Source of the DNA: Areca catechu
Taxonomy: Eukaryota > Streptophyta > Magnoliopsida > Arecales > Arecaceae
DNA length: 64,000 nucleotides
Direction of reading: 5' to 3'
NCBI GenBank assembly: GCA_021397845.1
Contig: CM038045.1
Coordinates: forward strand, 144,542,638-144,606,637
The notes beneath the pieces were generated by a model. The model was not told where the DNA came from, searched no databases, and worked only from the letters and a program-made list of their open reading frames with translations. Positions 1 through 11,203 of the stretch are shown here, piece by piece. The first letter of the stretch is position 1, and each line of letters begins with the position of its first letter. Made by a program: the position numbers and the translations under genes.

Positions 1-1101
1 GACTCTCTATTGTGTTTGACCCATTGGATTCCACATCTAGCTAGCAGTAGGTTTAGGTTTGAGCCGATTCGATCCGATCGAACCCGATTGACCTAATTAG
101 CTCAAATCAGCTTACCTAATTGTCCAATTCGAATCACACAATGAATTGACTCATGAAACCAATCCAATTACTTCATGAAAACCTACAAGACAAGATTGAC
201 ATCTAGTAACATATTATGCCTACCCGGAATGAGGAATTTGGTAGAAATTATGAAAATACCCTTCAATAGTAAGTTATTGTGCAATTCAATCTTTTGATCT
301 CCCATTATCCCGATTAAGTGATGGGTATGGATAAATATCAAACCCTAACACTTAATTATATCAAATCTCAGCTCGATCATGAGGACTCAGCTGATGATTG
401 ATTAAAAGCCACTTCTAATCTTATCCCACTTTGCAAAGATTCCTTGAGTCACTCATCGAAGAGATTACATGGGATAACATATCCTCTTACCAGAATTGAT
501 CAATTCCTTGTTGGTCTACTCACATCCTTCGTACACCTTCCACCATACCCAGAACACCCCGTATATGTTGCAATGCCATGAATGAGTATGAACCAAAGTA
601 TGGCTTAGTGTGCATAAGGAACCATGGTGACCTCAGGTCTGAAGATCACATGCACAACTTCTACTCTGGGACCTATCTTTTGAAAGGAGTGAGACTTCTA
701 TAAGATAGTCCCGGTGCGGATCAGTTCAGTGTACTCATAACCTAATGAGCACTCTTATCCTTGTATTAGTATCTCTACACAAGCAGTTGTGAGACCAACC
801 ACCCTCATCAACTAAGCATACATAGGATAAGCTAGTCTTACTGGATTCATCGATCCCCAAATCGATGGTCCAATGACTAGGAACATTCTAGATTAGGATT
901 TATAGGAATTAGGTCTCACTATTATTTTATCATAACCCTAATTCCATTGCCCTACTCTATGGGGTTCATCATAGTCAAAAATATGACACAACAGTATATG
1001 ATGAATCAAATGCTTTTATTATAAATAATGATGTCATATATGAGTTGGAAGTTTACAAAAAAGCCCAAATAATGATTGGCTCTTAGGGCATTTTTCTATC
1101 A
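1..1101 (-). repeat. 3' LTR of Copia-1 (inner 1.1 kb only)
   Basis: This stretch aligns with 6449-7552 along its whole length with scattered substitutions. On the minus strand it begins TGATAGAAAAATGCCC directly after the polypurine tract, which fixes the LTR edge at 1101. The divergence from its partner is visibly larger than between the LTRs of E3 or Copia-6, so this insertion is older. Confidence 0.92.
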
Positions 1102-1116
1102 AACTCCCACTTGCAC
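1102..1116 (-). other. Polypurine tract of Copia-1
   Basis: The minus strand reads GTGCAAGTGGGAGTT immediately before the LTR. It is the expected plus-strand primer. The polyprotein stop codon TAG (1116-1118) overlaps its first base, an arrangement also seen in Copia-2 and Copia-6. Confidence 0.85.
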
Positions 1117-1821
1117 TAAAGCCAATCGCCCTTATACTTTATGTCCATGCAATCCAAGTGGCGATCTAACTACTGCTTGGCTAAATCCTTTGATTATTTC
1201 ATCAAAATGGATGTTCCAACTCCTTGATGCTTGCTTAAGTCCATAAATGGACTTCTTTAACTTGCATACCTGGTTTGGTCTCCCACTTGAGACAAACCCC
1301 TCTGGCTGTGACATATAGACTTCATCCTCAAGGTTTTCACTGAGAAAAGCAGTCTTTACATCCATTTGCCAGATCTCATAATCAAGGTATGCTATTATGG
1401 CAAGCAGTATCCAAATGGACTTGAGCATGGCTACTGGAGAAAAGGTTTCATCATAGTCTACACCATGTTTTTGTCTAAAACCTTTTGCTACCGGCCTAGC
1501 CTTATAGGTCTCAACTTGATCATCTGCTCCAATCTTTTTCTTGAAGACCTATTTTCACCATATCAGGTTAATTCCTTTAGGTGGATCTAACAAGGTCCAA
1601 ACCTGATTGGAATACATGGAGTCCATTTCAGATTTCATGGCACCAAGCCACTTGTCAGAATTCCTACTCTCGACAGCTTCTGAATAGGTCACAGGATCAT
1701 CATCCTGTATGATATTGGCTTCATTGTCATCCTCGATGATAAAGCCATATCTGAGAGGTGCTCCTCGCACCCTCTCTGACCTTCGGAGAGGAGGTGTGTA
1801 TTGTGGCTGTTCTTGATCCAT
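1116..1821 (-). pseudogene. Copia-1 integrase tail and reverse transcriptase, core deleted
   Basis: The minus-strand translation shows the integrase-to-RT linker (RRSERVRGAPLRYGF, then SNQVWTLLDPP), then an RT stretch with the IWQMDVKTAFL block and the SIYGLKQASRSWN block. After about residue DEIIKGF the sequence jumps to the extreme C-terminus of the polyprotein. The YVDD motif, the thumb and all of RNase H are therefore missing. Comparison with Copia-2 (31715-33349) shows that the join is out of frame. A stop also interrupts the frame near 1550. Catalysis is impossible from this copy. Confidence 0.9.
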
Positions 1822-1872
1822 AAGAACCTCTAGTTGAGGAACTTTTTTTGAAGGCTCATCAGTTTGTTGGTT

Positions 1873-2541
1873 CTATTCTTCACACAACTCAAGTGAAGAA
1901 TCATTACATCCTTCTTGGATAAACTCTTGTTCCAAGAATGTAGCATGCCTACTAACAATTATCTTTTGCTGAGTAGCATTATAAAAGAGGTATCCCTTAC
2001 CTTCTTTTGGGTAACCAACAAACCTACACTTGTCAACCCTAGCACTTAACTTATATTCAAAGTTATTCTTGACATAAGCATGGCAACCCCAAATCTTTAA
2101 GTATTTAAGACTTGGTCTTTTACCATTCCATAACTCAAATGGACTACTACTTACTAACTTAGATGGAACCCTGTTTAATATATATGCAGTAATCTCTAAG
2201 GCATGTCCCCAGAATGAAATGGGAAGATCTGTGAAGCTCATCATGGACCTCACCATGTCCAACAAGGTGTGATTTCTCCTTTCTACCACTCCATTTAACT
2301 GGGATGTATAAGAAGGGGTCCATTTAGAAATAATGCCTTTGTCCTTGAGATGATTCAAAAACTCATTAGACAAGTTTTCCCTTCCTTGATCAGATCGAAG
2401 AGCTTTAATACTAAGTCCAATTTGTCTTTCAACCATACTCTGATATTCTTTAAACTTATCAAAAGCTTCAAACTTGTGTTTCATAAGATACACATAGTCG
2501 AACCTTGATAAATTATTAATAAAATTGATGAAATAAGAATA
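1873..2541 (-). pseudogene. Copia-1 integrase core (rve), broken
   Basis: A 206-codon open stretch at 1873-2493 holds the middle and end of a Copia integrase. LRSDQGRENLS carries the second catalytic Asp and NGVVERRNHTLLD the catalytic Glu. The typical downstream blocks WNGKRPS, WGCHAYVK and FVGYPKEGKGYLFY follow. The residues are conserved, but the frame is broken on both sides, towards the pre-integrase module at 2542 and towards RT near 1860. The family inserts the cDNA into host DNA in the nucleus; this copy is inactive. Confidence 0.9.
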
Positions 2542-2859
2542 TCATCCTCTGGCCTGAGTTGATATAGGTCCACACATATCAGTATGTACAAGACCTAACA
2601 AATCAGTTGCCCTTTCTCCATATCCAGTGAATGGAGACTTGGTCATTTTCCCTTTGAGGTAAGACTCACATGTTCCTAATGATTGAAAATCATCAGGGTC
2701 AAAGTAATCCTCTTTGACTAACTTGTTTATCCTTGACTCACTAATATGACCTAACCAGCAATACCAGAGATATGTGACATTGATATTATCTCTTTTTCTC
2801 TTTTTGTTATCTACAAGAAGTATTTCATCATTGAGTACTAAAGTTAGAAGACCATTCAC
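2542..2859 (-). pseudogene. Copia-1 GAG-pre-integrase zinc-binding module
   Basis: The translation contains the HHCC integrase N-terminal module, with LGHISESRINKLVKE and then CESYLKGKMTKSPF, followed by the first integrase Asp in LVHTDMCGP. The first His of the module (WHYRLGH in relatives) is changed to WYCWLGH and the second Cys of the CESC pair is Tyr, so metal binding is probably lost. The upstream residues LLVDNKKRKRDN match Copia-2 at 34380-34405. Confidence 0.85.
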
Positions 2860-3412
2860 AAAGCAACCATGCCCAAATATTGTATTATTATAAAGAATAG
2901 AGTAGTCACTGCTCTTTACACTTATTTCATATCCTTGTTATAACAACATGGGTATTGAAATAATATTTCTTACAATATTTGGCACATAGTAGCATTCTTC
3001 CAACCTTATGATATTACCCAAAGGTAATAATAGAAGATAGGTGGCCATAGCTTCAGCATGTATGGGTTCTTCACTTGCCCTATATAATTTGAAGTCACAT
3101 TTCTTCAAATTTCTAATTCTGTGGAGTCCTTATAAAGATTTACAAATATATGACCCACATGCGGTATCCAATACCCATAAATTAGAAATAGATTCACTCA
3201 ATGATAAATTGGTTTGTTTCATGTACAAACCCCTAGATGCACCACTTGCATCTAGCTTCACATTTGCAAGACAAGTCCTGCAATCCTTCTTCTAATGCCC
3301 AAACATGCTACAATGGGAACATGCTCCATCAGCCTTCTTCCTCAACCAGTCCACATAGTTTGAATCGGTTAACTTATTAGCATCAAAGATGCCATGCAAT
3401 GATAAATTTGAA
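2860..3412 (-). pseudogene. Copia-1 gag remnant and protease, with large gag deletion
   Basis: Reading leftward from 3412, the first residues match the Copia-6 gag start (SNLSL), but the start codon is ATA rather than ATG. About 25 codons later, after NYVDWLR, the sequence passes directly to the zinc knuckle CSHCSMFGH-stop-KKDC (CX2CX4HX4C). About 220 capsid residues present in Copia-6 are therefore missing. A stop codon sits inside the knuckle. Further on, LWVLDTACGSYIC is the protease active-site region, with DTA where Copia-6 has DSG. The rest of the protease, to 2860, is frame-broken. Confidence 0.82.
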
Positions 3413-3559
3413 GCTATAAAATAAATGTCCTATATTTAATTAAAGAACAATATTAGCAAACCACTCAAGATGGCATCCATAACTAGATAAGGACTTTCTA
3501 TCTAATTATGTCTCCCACTATTTTCTTTAAATACCATAACCCTCAACTATGGTAAGCGA

Positions 3560-3926
3560 GAAACCTTTCCGGTTTCCTTAGTGGGGTTGAGATCCTAATT
3601 CCTCATTAGTGCCTTGTGTTACACAACAAACACTAATAAGTTCAAAGGTAGGACTTACTTTCCAATTGCAACCCGTGCAATTCTCAACAATTATCTTTGC
3701 CTCTAAGACACTTATAATCTTGTGTTACACAACAAACTATAATATCTTAGTTTAGTCAAACCCTTCATTTCTATATAGCTATAATTGAAGATTGTTGCCC
3801 TTGTGTTACACAACAAAGCAACAATTTCAACCATGCCATAAAGCACTAAGTGCACCAATACAAATTTCATATCAAACCTTAGAGTAGATCTTGTGTTATA
3901 CAACAAATCTACTATAGTTTTGATAT
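3560..3926 (-). repeat. Hairpin array with conserved palindromic tip in Copia-1 leader
   Basis: Four hairpins share the tip TTGTGT-T-ACACAA (one copy has TTATACAA), but each has its own self-complementary outer stem. Hairpin 1 is 3605-3637 (ATTAGTG/CACTAAT). Hairpin 2 is 3703-3750 (CTAAGA/TCTTAG). Hairpin 3 is 3791-3825 (ATTGTTGC/GCAACAAT). Hairpin 4 is 3869-3925 (ATATCAAA/TTTGATAT with AGTAGA/TCTACT inside). Two more simple hairpins lie between or beside them, at 3560-3576 (GAAACC/GGTTTC) and 3664-3682 (AATTGCA/TGCAATT). They lie in the untranslated leader, between PBS and gag. Confidence 0.85.
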
Positions 3927-4376
3927 TAATTTGGCTTAGCATGAAGGAAGGCAAATTATAGTATACATAATCAATTAGCAATCTCAAGTTAAGGTTTAGA
4001 TATGACCAAATTGGCCAAGTAAGTGGAAGGGGTAAGGGGATCCCCCCGTTGCTTTTCTTAGACACCAATTAAATTGGCTAGGTTAGACAACGGAACCAAT
4101 TAAAAATCTCATTCCCTTTATCTTCCCAGAACCACTTGCCTAGACACCAATCGACTGATCAAAACCTAATCGATTTTGCATCATGACTAAATTTTTTGCT
4201 ATGACTAAATATGATTTTTATGAGGGCTTTGATGGTCTCAAAAATATATTCTAAATACTATCATGATAATTACATTTATAACTACAAGTATAAACATAAA
4301 CATGATAACTATGTTTATAACAAATATAAATATATTGCATATAACTCTAACATATGTAGAACATTCATGTCATCAA

Positions 4377-4807
4377 GCATATTACCCTAATATGCAAAGC
4401 ATTACATGACAACAAGCATATTGCCCTAATATGCATAGCATGATAACATGCATATTATACTAATATGCAAAACATGACATGATTAATGTAAAATACCATT
4501 CACCTCACTCATTCATGGGAATTACCATAAAGTTGCACCCCTACATGCCATAGGAAACCCATAGAATGGACATAGTGGGCTTTTTACACCCTACTTTACT
4601 CCTATGACTGGACGACTATGGCAACCCCAATCCGGAGTAGTTAATTGGTTCAATCAACATGCATAATTTCATACTTGAAATGATAACATGCAATTCATGA
4701 AAAATAGAAATTAAACATATTACACTAATATGCAAAATTTCATATCAATGCATTAACATGCCTTTTTCATGAAGAAACCAGAAATCTGACATATTAACCC
4801 TAATATG
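4377..4807 (-). repeat. Second hairpin family (CATATTA-NNN-TAATATG) in Copia-1 leader
   Basis: Five copies of a short hairpin of the form (G)CATATTA, 3-4 bases, TAATATG(C) are found at 4377-4395, 4416-4434, 4450-4468, 4716-4732 and 4790-4807. One arm base differs in the second copy. Loops are CCC, CCC, TAC, CAC and ACCC. The surrounding DNA is AT-rich, so short palindromes are cheap, but five near-identical ones in 430 bases exceed background. Confidence 0.75.
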
Positions 4808-4939
4808 CATTTTTATCACAAGATTCTAGTAGAGTCGACATGATAGGGTTCGAGTCGATTCGATCACTAGTCGGGTCGACTCGATATGTGAAAATCATGA
4901 ACTTTAAAAATGATTCATAATTGGTATGCCACAAGGCTA

Positions 4940-4951
4940 GCTCTGATACCA
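4940..4951 (-). other. Primer binding site of Copia-1 (tRNA-iMet)
   Basis: The minus strand reads TGGTATCAGAGC, complementary to the 3' end of plant initiator Met tRNA. It lies four bases from the LTR edge at 4956. Confidence 0.93.
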
Positions 4952-4955
4952 CTAA

Positions 4956-7552
4956 TGGGAATTCTCCCAGGGTGTCAGGAATCATGCAGCATGTAGAAGT
5001 GAATTTCGAAACAAAATTCTAAGCATGAAACCCCAATATGGCTGAAAACCCTAATTCCCAGGAATCACTTATGCAATACAAATCAATGAAACATAAATGA
5101 AGTCGAATACATACTTGGATCGCTGAAATCCAATCTTTTCCTTGAGGCTCACAAGTGCAAGCCCTCCAACGGTGATCCACATGAGAATGGTACCAAGGAA
5201 GAATCCCTACCGGGGTTGCTTGCTTCAACAGGACTCTTTTGTCAGCCTTTTGACCTTTGACCACTATAGGACACCCTGTCCTACTGTAGGGCTCTCTGGA
5301 CACAGTCCTAAACCACTCTTGGTTTTAGGACAACCCTCCTCTAGGACCACTTAGGCTTATGTCCTAAAACTAAGCCTTGTCCTAGTAGAAAAGACTTTGT
5401 CTTAACAAGACAAGTCTTGTCCTAAAGTAAAAAGGAGGGAGGGAGAAGTGGAAGAACACTCAGAGTATCTCTTTTTTTTTTTTTACGGTGAAGTGAAAAA
5501 GATCTGAAACTCATATCATTGCCCCTATTTATAGTTTTATGAGGGCAATGTGGTATGTCCTCCAACAGGTTATCAGATATGATTTTTCAAGACTGAAAAA
5601 TCATATCCAATATGTCTCCTTATGCACCAAAAGACATATTGGCGTCCATCCATTTTCTTAGACAATCTGTGACTTGCCACAAGGCAAGTACCGGTCCCTG
5701 GGAAGCCAAGAAGTGCCTCTTCAATCTCCAAACACTGGAGAATATGAAGAGTCCTGAAAGCAGAAGGACTCTGCTTCAGGGTGTGCACCACATGAAGAGA
5801 CGCATCTCTTCATGCGCGCTTTTGCTTCCATCCATTTTTCATGCCCTTTCAAAAAGCCTTGATCGGTTAAATATATCAAAGAGGCATGGGATAAGATGAG
5901 AAGGTGCCCACTAAAATGAAACACTCAAGTGTTTCATCTGCAGAATGACTTTTGTCCTTCTGTTTGCACCTTTATTTCCCGAGCGCGCCAAGAGGCGCCA
6001 AGAAACCCTTTATATTGTGGTCAAATTTATCTACACCCCATGCAGCCTTTGACTAGTCAAAGCATTTGCAATATTGGTGTCAAAAGAAAGAGCAATAAAT
6101 CCTCTTTCAATCCATATAAAAATATTTCATATCAGAGGACTATAGACTCTTCTAGGCCTTTTTGAATGCCAAGGTATCATTTTGGCATCTACAGTCCCAA
6201 CTCAAATGGACTCTTCAATAAAACATCCAAAAGTCCAAAATAAAATCAGATAAGCTCTAATTTGGCTATCCCTACTTAGAACTCAACCTAATTTAGGTTT
6301 TTCTTAATTAGGTTAGCTTAATTAGCAAGCAACCGATCCCAATCCAATTGGGTTAGGAATTGGGTTAGCCTACATATGCTAGTATGCAATCTGGCTAACC
6401 AATTAGGATCCCATGATCCTAATTAAACCATGAGTAACTTCCTTGGCCTACTCTCTATTGTGTGTGATGCATTGGGTTCCACATCTAGCCAGCAATAGGT
6501 TTAGGTTTGAGCCGATTCGATCCGATCGAACCCGATTGACCTAATTAGCTCAAATCGGCTTACCTAATTGTCTAATTCGAATCATACATCGAATTGACTC
6601 TTGAAACCAATCCATTTACTTCATGAAAACCCACAAGACAAGATTGAAATCTAGCAACGTGTCATAACTACCCGAAAGATAAGAAATTTGATAGAAATTA
6701 CCAAAATACCCTTCAGTAGTAAGTTACCATGCAATTCAATCTTTTGATCTCCCATTATCCCGATTAAGTGATGGGTATGGATAAATGTCAAACCCTAACA
6801 CTTAATCATATCGAATCTCAGCTCGATCATGAGAACTCAGCTGATGACTGATTAAAAGCCACTTCTAATCTCATCACACTTTGCAAAGATTCCTTGAGTC
6901 ATTCATCGAAAAGATTACATGGGATAATATATCCTCTTACCAGGATTGATCAATTCCTTATTGGTCCACTCACATCCTTCGTACACCTTCCACCATACTC
7001 AGAACACCCCGTACATGTCACAATGCCATGAATGAGTATGAACCAAAGTATGCTTAGTGTGCACAAGGAACCATGGTGACCTCAGGTCTGATGATCACAT
7101 CCACAACTTCTACTCTAGGACCTATCTATTGACAAGGAGTAAGACTTCCATAAGATAGTCCCAGTGTGGATCAGTTCAGTGTACTCATAACTTAATGAGC
7201 ACCCTTATCCTTGTATTAGTCTCTCTACACAAGCGATTGTGAGACCAACCACCCTCATCAACTGAGCATACATAAAAATAAGCTAGTCTTACCGGATTCA
7301 TTGATCCCCGAATTGATGTTCCAATGACTAGGAATATTCTAGATTAGGGTTTATAGGAATTATGTCTCACTGTTATTTTATCATAACCCTAATTCCATTG
7401 CCCTACTCTATGGGGCTCATCATAGTCAAAAATATGACACAGCAGTATATGATAAATCAAATGCCTTTATTATAAATAATGATGTCATATATGAGTTGGA
7501 AGTTTACAAAAAAGTCCAAATAATGATTGGCTCTTAGGGCATTTTTCTATCA
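4956..7552 (-). repeat. 5' LTR of Copia-1 (2.6 kb)
   Basis: The LTR runs from TGGGAATTC beside the PBS to TTTTTCTATCA at 7552, giving TG...CA ends. Its outer part is repeated at 1-1101 and, more distantly, in the Copia-2 LTR (29289-31697). A TATA box lies at 5521-5534. The short open frames inside have no homology to known proteins and are not called. Confidence 0.92.
5521..5534 (-). promoter_or_regulatory. TATA box of Copia-1 5' LTR
   Basis: The minus strand reads CTATAAATAGGGGC, a good plant TATA context. It would set the U3/R border of the transcript. Copia-2 has the equivalent CTATAAATAG at 29835-29844. Confidence 0.65.
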
Positions 7553-8486
7553 ATTTTCTGAAAACTCACAACTAGAAATAAACATTAGTACATGATATGT
7601 ACTCAACATTTTGTTATTCATCAAAATCACTAGGTAGAGCCAACAGTTAACTATCTGTGCATCAGCTCCAGGTAACTCTATCTCATAATCCCCAGGTATG
7701 CAGTTCCCAATGCAGATAAGAGATAAATCCTTTCGGTCCACTAGGGACCGATATCATTCCAGGCCATCAGTTGCTGGCTTAGAGCATTCTAGACATGGGA
7801 TGATAGGATCTTTCGACCCTCCCTCTCTAGGACCCTTCCTAAATGATTTCTCTTTCCTAGGAAGGGAAGAGAGGCTAACCTGGGAATGAGAAAGGATAAG
7901 AGATCAAGAATGATGAACTTTCTAGAAAAGACCCATGAAAAGAAGCGGCACTCAGAGAAATGTAGGAGACAGACAACCAAAAGGAGAACGATGGTAAAAA
8001 ATGCGCTAAAGCGAAGATGGAGCCACTCGGTGTGAAGATGAGAGAAAAGGTTTAAAAACAATCATCTTCATCCTTTCTACTGCCACATGGAGCCCTAGAA
8101 CATGCAAATTGCAGATGTTTCATCATCTAGAGTAAATACTACATGTCCTATAAAGCACCACAAGAAATACAAGGTAGGGTGCATCATTTCCCTATTCGTT
8201 CGGATCCATCAAGAAGATCGTAAGCCTCCATATTAGAGAAAGGAGCCCTATGGCCCTGGCCCTCTTTTTCCACTGAGTACTTCTATGATTTGATAAAAGT
8301 TTAGATCGAAATGTAGGGGTTATCTGTTAGTAGGAAATGTGTTGGGTCAGGAACATTGGGCCCACAATGACAAAGATAAACTTGCAGCCTGATGGCCTAT
8401 AGAGATTGTAGACCTTACATTGAGCCAAGCCATTACATAATGATCAGAATCACTACACACATGCGATCAACCACTTGGATAGCACC
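7553..8486. other. Flank of Copia-1 and left part of Tat-like LTR; no gene seen
   Basis: No coding region is supported. From about 8290 the sequence resembles 59100-59280, which precedes the tandem array in the second Tat-like LTR (for example, blocks around GGGCCCAC and GATGGCCTATAGA). This part is therefore U3 of that LTR. Between 7553 and 8290 I see only short palindromes (GGTCC..GGACC near 7736 and TTCCTAGGAA near 7855) and small open frames without recognisable homology. Confidence 0.5.
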
Positions 8487-8768
8487 TTGCCACCACTTAG
8501 AAAGCAGTCAGCCATAAGCCCTCGACCAGGCATTGATAGAGGCCAACTCCTATGCCTAGAGGCATCAACAAGCCTCATTGACCGCTCAAGGAGTGTTCAG
8601 CTAGTGTTCAATCCCAAGCCCTCAAGAGGGCATCAGTACAGGCTAACTCCTATTTCCAAAGGTATCAACAAGCTTCATCGACTGCTTAGAGAGCATTCGA
8701 TCGGCATTCAGCCATTATCCCTTGAGCAGGCATCGATAGAGGCCAACTCCTGTATCCAAAGGAATTAG
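8487..8768 (+). repeat. 100-bp tandem array, left part (Tat-like LTR copy A)
   Basis: About three units of roughly 100 bp are seen, each with the blocks GAGGCCAACTCCTATG and AAGGCATCAACAAGCCT. The array continues at 15506 on the other side of E2. The same array with 89-bp units lies at 59281-59945. Confidence 0.88.
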
Positions 8769-10355
8769 TGATGCGGGACTATTTATGCATGCCAATTAAT
8801 TTTTTATTATTATGCATTAAGTTAGGAGTTTGTATCCCAAATTTCAAGCCAATATATTAAGTAGGAAATTCTATAAAAAATCTGAAGCATAGGCATGCAG
8901 AAATAAACTCTAAAAGTGAAGAAACAGGATCGCCAAGACTAAGAAGCCCTGGTTAGGACTAGCTCTTCTGCAATACCTCTACCAGAGGAGTCTAGGGGGT
9001 GTACCTAGCAAAGATTTGTAGATCAATCCATGAATTGTTCACTCTACACTCTCGGATGCGGCCTGGAAAACAAAGCTATCAACCATACGGATTCATGGCT
9101 TTCAATCTGGTGACCCGAAAGCTGGTCATATGGAATCCTTGGATTCGTGAACTCTAAGGGACCTACAAATCACCTAACAATGGTTAGAAAAATAAGGAAA
9201 GGTAGGCTAGATAGCAGAAAGAAGAAGAAGGGGAAGAGTTTTGAGGAAGGTGGCCATGAGATGAAGAAGACTGGTGGCTTGGAGGCAGGGTGCAGGGATC
9301 ACACAGAAATCCTGAGTGATCACACAAATATCCTTAATCACATAGAAATTCACTCAGAATTTTGTAAAAAACTCAAGAGAAATTCATTCATAATAATTGA
9401 TCATTAGTTACAAGAGGGTTGAGGGGTGGGATATTTATAGATGTTCCCATGCCCTCTCCTTGTTAGGATAAGAATACAAGATTTGATAGGGAGAAGGATT
9501 ATTAGGATTACATAATTTGAGTAGAAATAAAACAAAATCTCATAGTTAGAAGTGGATTCTTCTCCTTCTTTGACATGGTCAAGAGGCTTCCGTGTTGGGT
9601 TGGGAAGGAATATTCCTTCCTTTGACCTGGTCTTCCTCTTGGGTGCCTGGGCTTGTCATGAATGGGCTTGGGGTGCCAACTGCTTATGGGCTTCTAGGCT
9701 AGGGTTCTTGGGGACAGTATATTCCTTGGGAATCTTGGTCTCTTGGGCTTGGACGCCTAATTGAACTTGGGCTTGACTTTAGGGCAGCAAGGGGCATCTC
9801 CAACATGGGCTGTGTGGCCTCTAAAGAGCTTTGGTGCATGGACTTGATCTTGGTGGGCTAGAAACCCTGGGCTGGGATGCTAAAAGAATATTCTTGGACC
9901 CTGGTATCTTTTATGGGCTTACTTTATTCTGGGATCCTGGTGAAGACTTTAGCTGATGCTCCTCCTCTTGTACAAAATTTAAAAAGAACATAACTTACTG
10001 GACTCTTATAGGACTAAATTGGATTGAGGTTGAGACAACTCAACTTATTTCAGGACTCAATTTGACACAAGACCAAAATAACTATAGCCTCACAATGAGT
10101 TGACTTGAATAACTAAACTCGACTGAGCCGAACATAACCAAAAACTTGACTCATAAACCCTAATGGTATGAGTCGACTCTAGCTATAAGACTCAAGTATA
10201 ACAAGGCCTGAAAAATAAAACACAAGGTCCAAATACAGGACTCAAACGGCTAACACAGCCAGATTATTAGACTCGGAGATAAAATTTGAATCATGGCAAA
10301 GTGACTCAAACTTAGAGACCCATAGTGAACTAGGGTTGACCTGATGTCCCCATTA
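8769..10355 (-). repeat. 3' LTR of E2
   Basis: It pairs with 13899-15505; lengths are 1587 and 1607 bp. The left terminus is TGATGCGGGAC beside the TSD. The right terminus reads CCCCATTA where TCA is expected, a point change at the LTR edge. A TATA-like CTATAAATATCCC lies on the minus strand near 9432-9444. Confidence 0.9.
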
Positions 10356-10374
10356 ATTCTCCCCAGGTGGGTGG
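10356..10374 (-). other. Polypurine tract region of E2
   Basis: The minus strand reads CACCTGGGGAGAAT just before the LTR. The same short PPT (CTGGGAGAAT) precedes the LTRs of E3 (21347-21365) and E4 (34785-34803), which supports a common family. Confidence 0.75.
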
Positions 10375-10578
10375 AACTCGATCCTGTCGAGTATAGGGTA
10401 GTCTGGTACTGGTAGTAAATCTGGGTGGAGGCACTGTGGGTCCTCTCGAGTAATCCATGATCGTTGAATTCTAGTCAACCTTGCCATTAGACCAGGTAGC
10501 GTTGATAGCCATGGCCCCAGGTCATGATAGCTTGATCATCCAGGATACGCTCAATCCATATTCCTCTCTTAGGCAAAT

Positions 10579-10990
10579 TTAGTGGACACTCAAGTTAGGT
10601 TTCTCTCTTAAAGGATGGGTGAGGTCCAAAATCTCACTAGGAATCACTGTCGGTTTCCTATATGCAACCAAGTTCGTGATATTGAAGGTAGAGCTAATGC
10701 CTAAATCCAAGGGCAGATCAAGCACATAGACATTGGGTTCCACTTTATTTATCACTTTAAAGGGTTCAACTCTGCAAGCATGAAGCTTCTTAACCATAAC
10801 AGAATTTTCTACATTAAATTCCTTGGCTTTCTTTCGAGATTTAGCAAGTTTTTATAGATTTTATTACTTAAATTAATCTTTTGGCAATGTCTTGATGCAA
10901 ATGTTGTGCAAAGGTCAGTGCAGATGTAGACAGATGAATTAGGTCTGGGGACTTATTGGACACAAAACTAATACTTAACAAACTCGACTA
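10579..10990 (-). pseudogene. E2 integrase C-terminal (GPY/F) remnant
   Basis: The translation of 10579-10797 gives VKKLHACRVEPFKVINKVEPNV and then LGISSTFNITNLVAYR. This is the GPY/F module and following tail of Ty3/Gypsy integrase. It is nearly the same segment as in E3 (21532-21927). GPF is changed to EPF. Upstream, to about 10990, the frame is broken but still reads as the linker before this module (SPDLIHLSTSALTFAQHLHQ). No integrase zinc finger or DDE core precedes it. Confidence 0.85.
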
Positions 10991-11203
10991 GGCATTCCTA
11001 TTGAATGAAATTTATTGGACTCTTTGGGTCTAAAACCTAACAGATTATAGGCTCTCCAGGTTTAACCCTGATGTAGCATGCACATGAAAATTTACATTGA
11101 ACTTCTAGTAAATGCTATAAAGTATACCAGAAATACGATGCAAACCTAACAAGCATAAGGAATGTATGCAACATGCTTACTTTGACAAAATGTAGTCTAA
11201 TTA

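Larger units (their letters stand above)
1..7552 (-). mobile_element. Copia-1: Ty1/Copia LTR retrotransposon, decayed, cut by window edge
   Basis: The element is read on the minus strand. Its 5' LTR is at the right (4956-7552), followed leftward by PBS, leader, gag-pol remains, PPT and a 3' LTR whose outer part lies beyond base 1. Base 1 matches base 6449 of the right LTR, so about 1.5 kb of the left LTR is missing. The domain order gag, protease, integrase, RT identifies Ty1/Copia. The interior is only about 3.85 kb because most of gag and the RT catalytic core through RNase H are deleted. The TSD cannot be tested because the other end is outside the window; the right flank starts ATTTT. It is closely related to Copia-2 at 29289-34405. 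Confidence 0.93.

Noticed and set aside
3560..3926. Hairpins as microRNA precursors or MITE insertions
   Set aside because: Stems are too short for a plant microRNA precursor, and there are no flanking target duplications or longer terminal inverted repeats as in MITEs.
4940..4951. TGGTATCAGAGC sites as tRNA genes or tRNA fragments
   Set aside because: Only the 12 bases complementary to the tRNA 3' end are present, each a few bases inside an LTR edge, so they are primer binding sites. No cloverleaf is encoded nearby.
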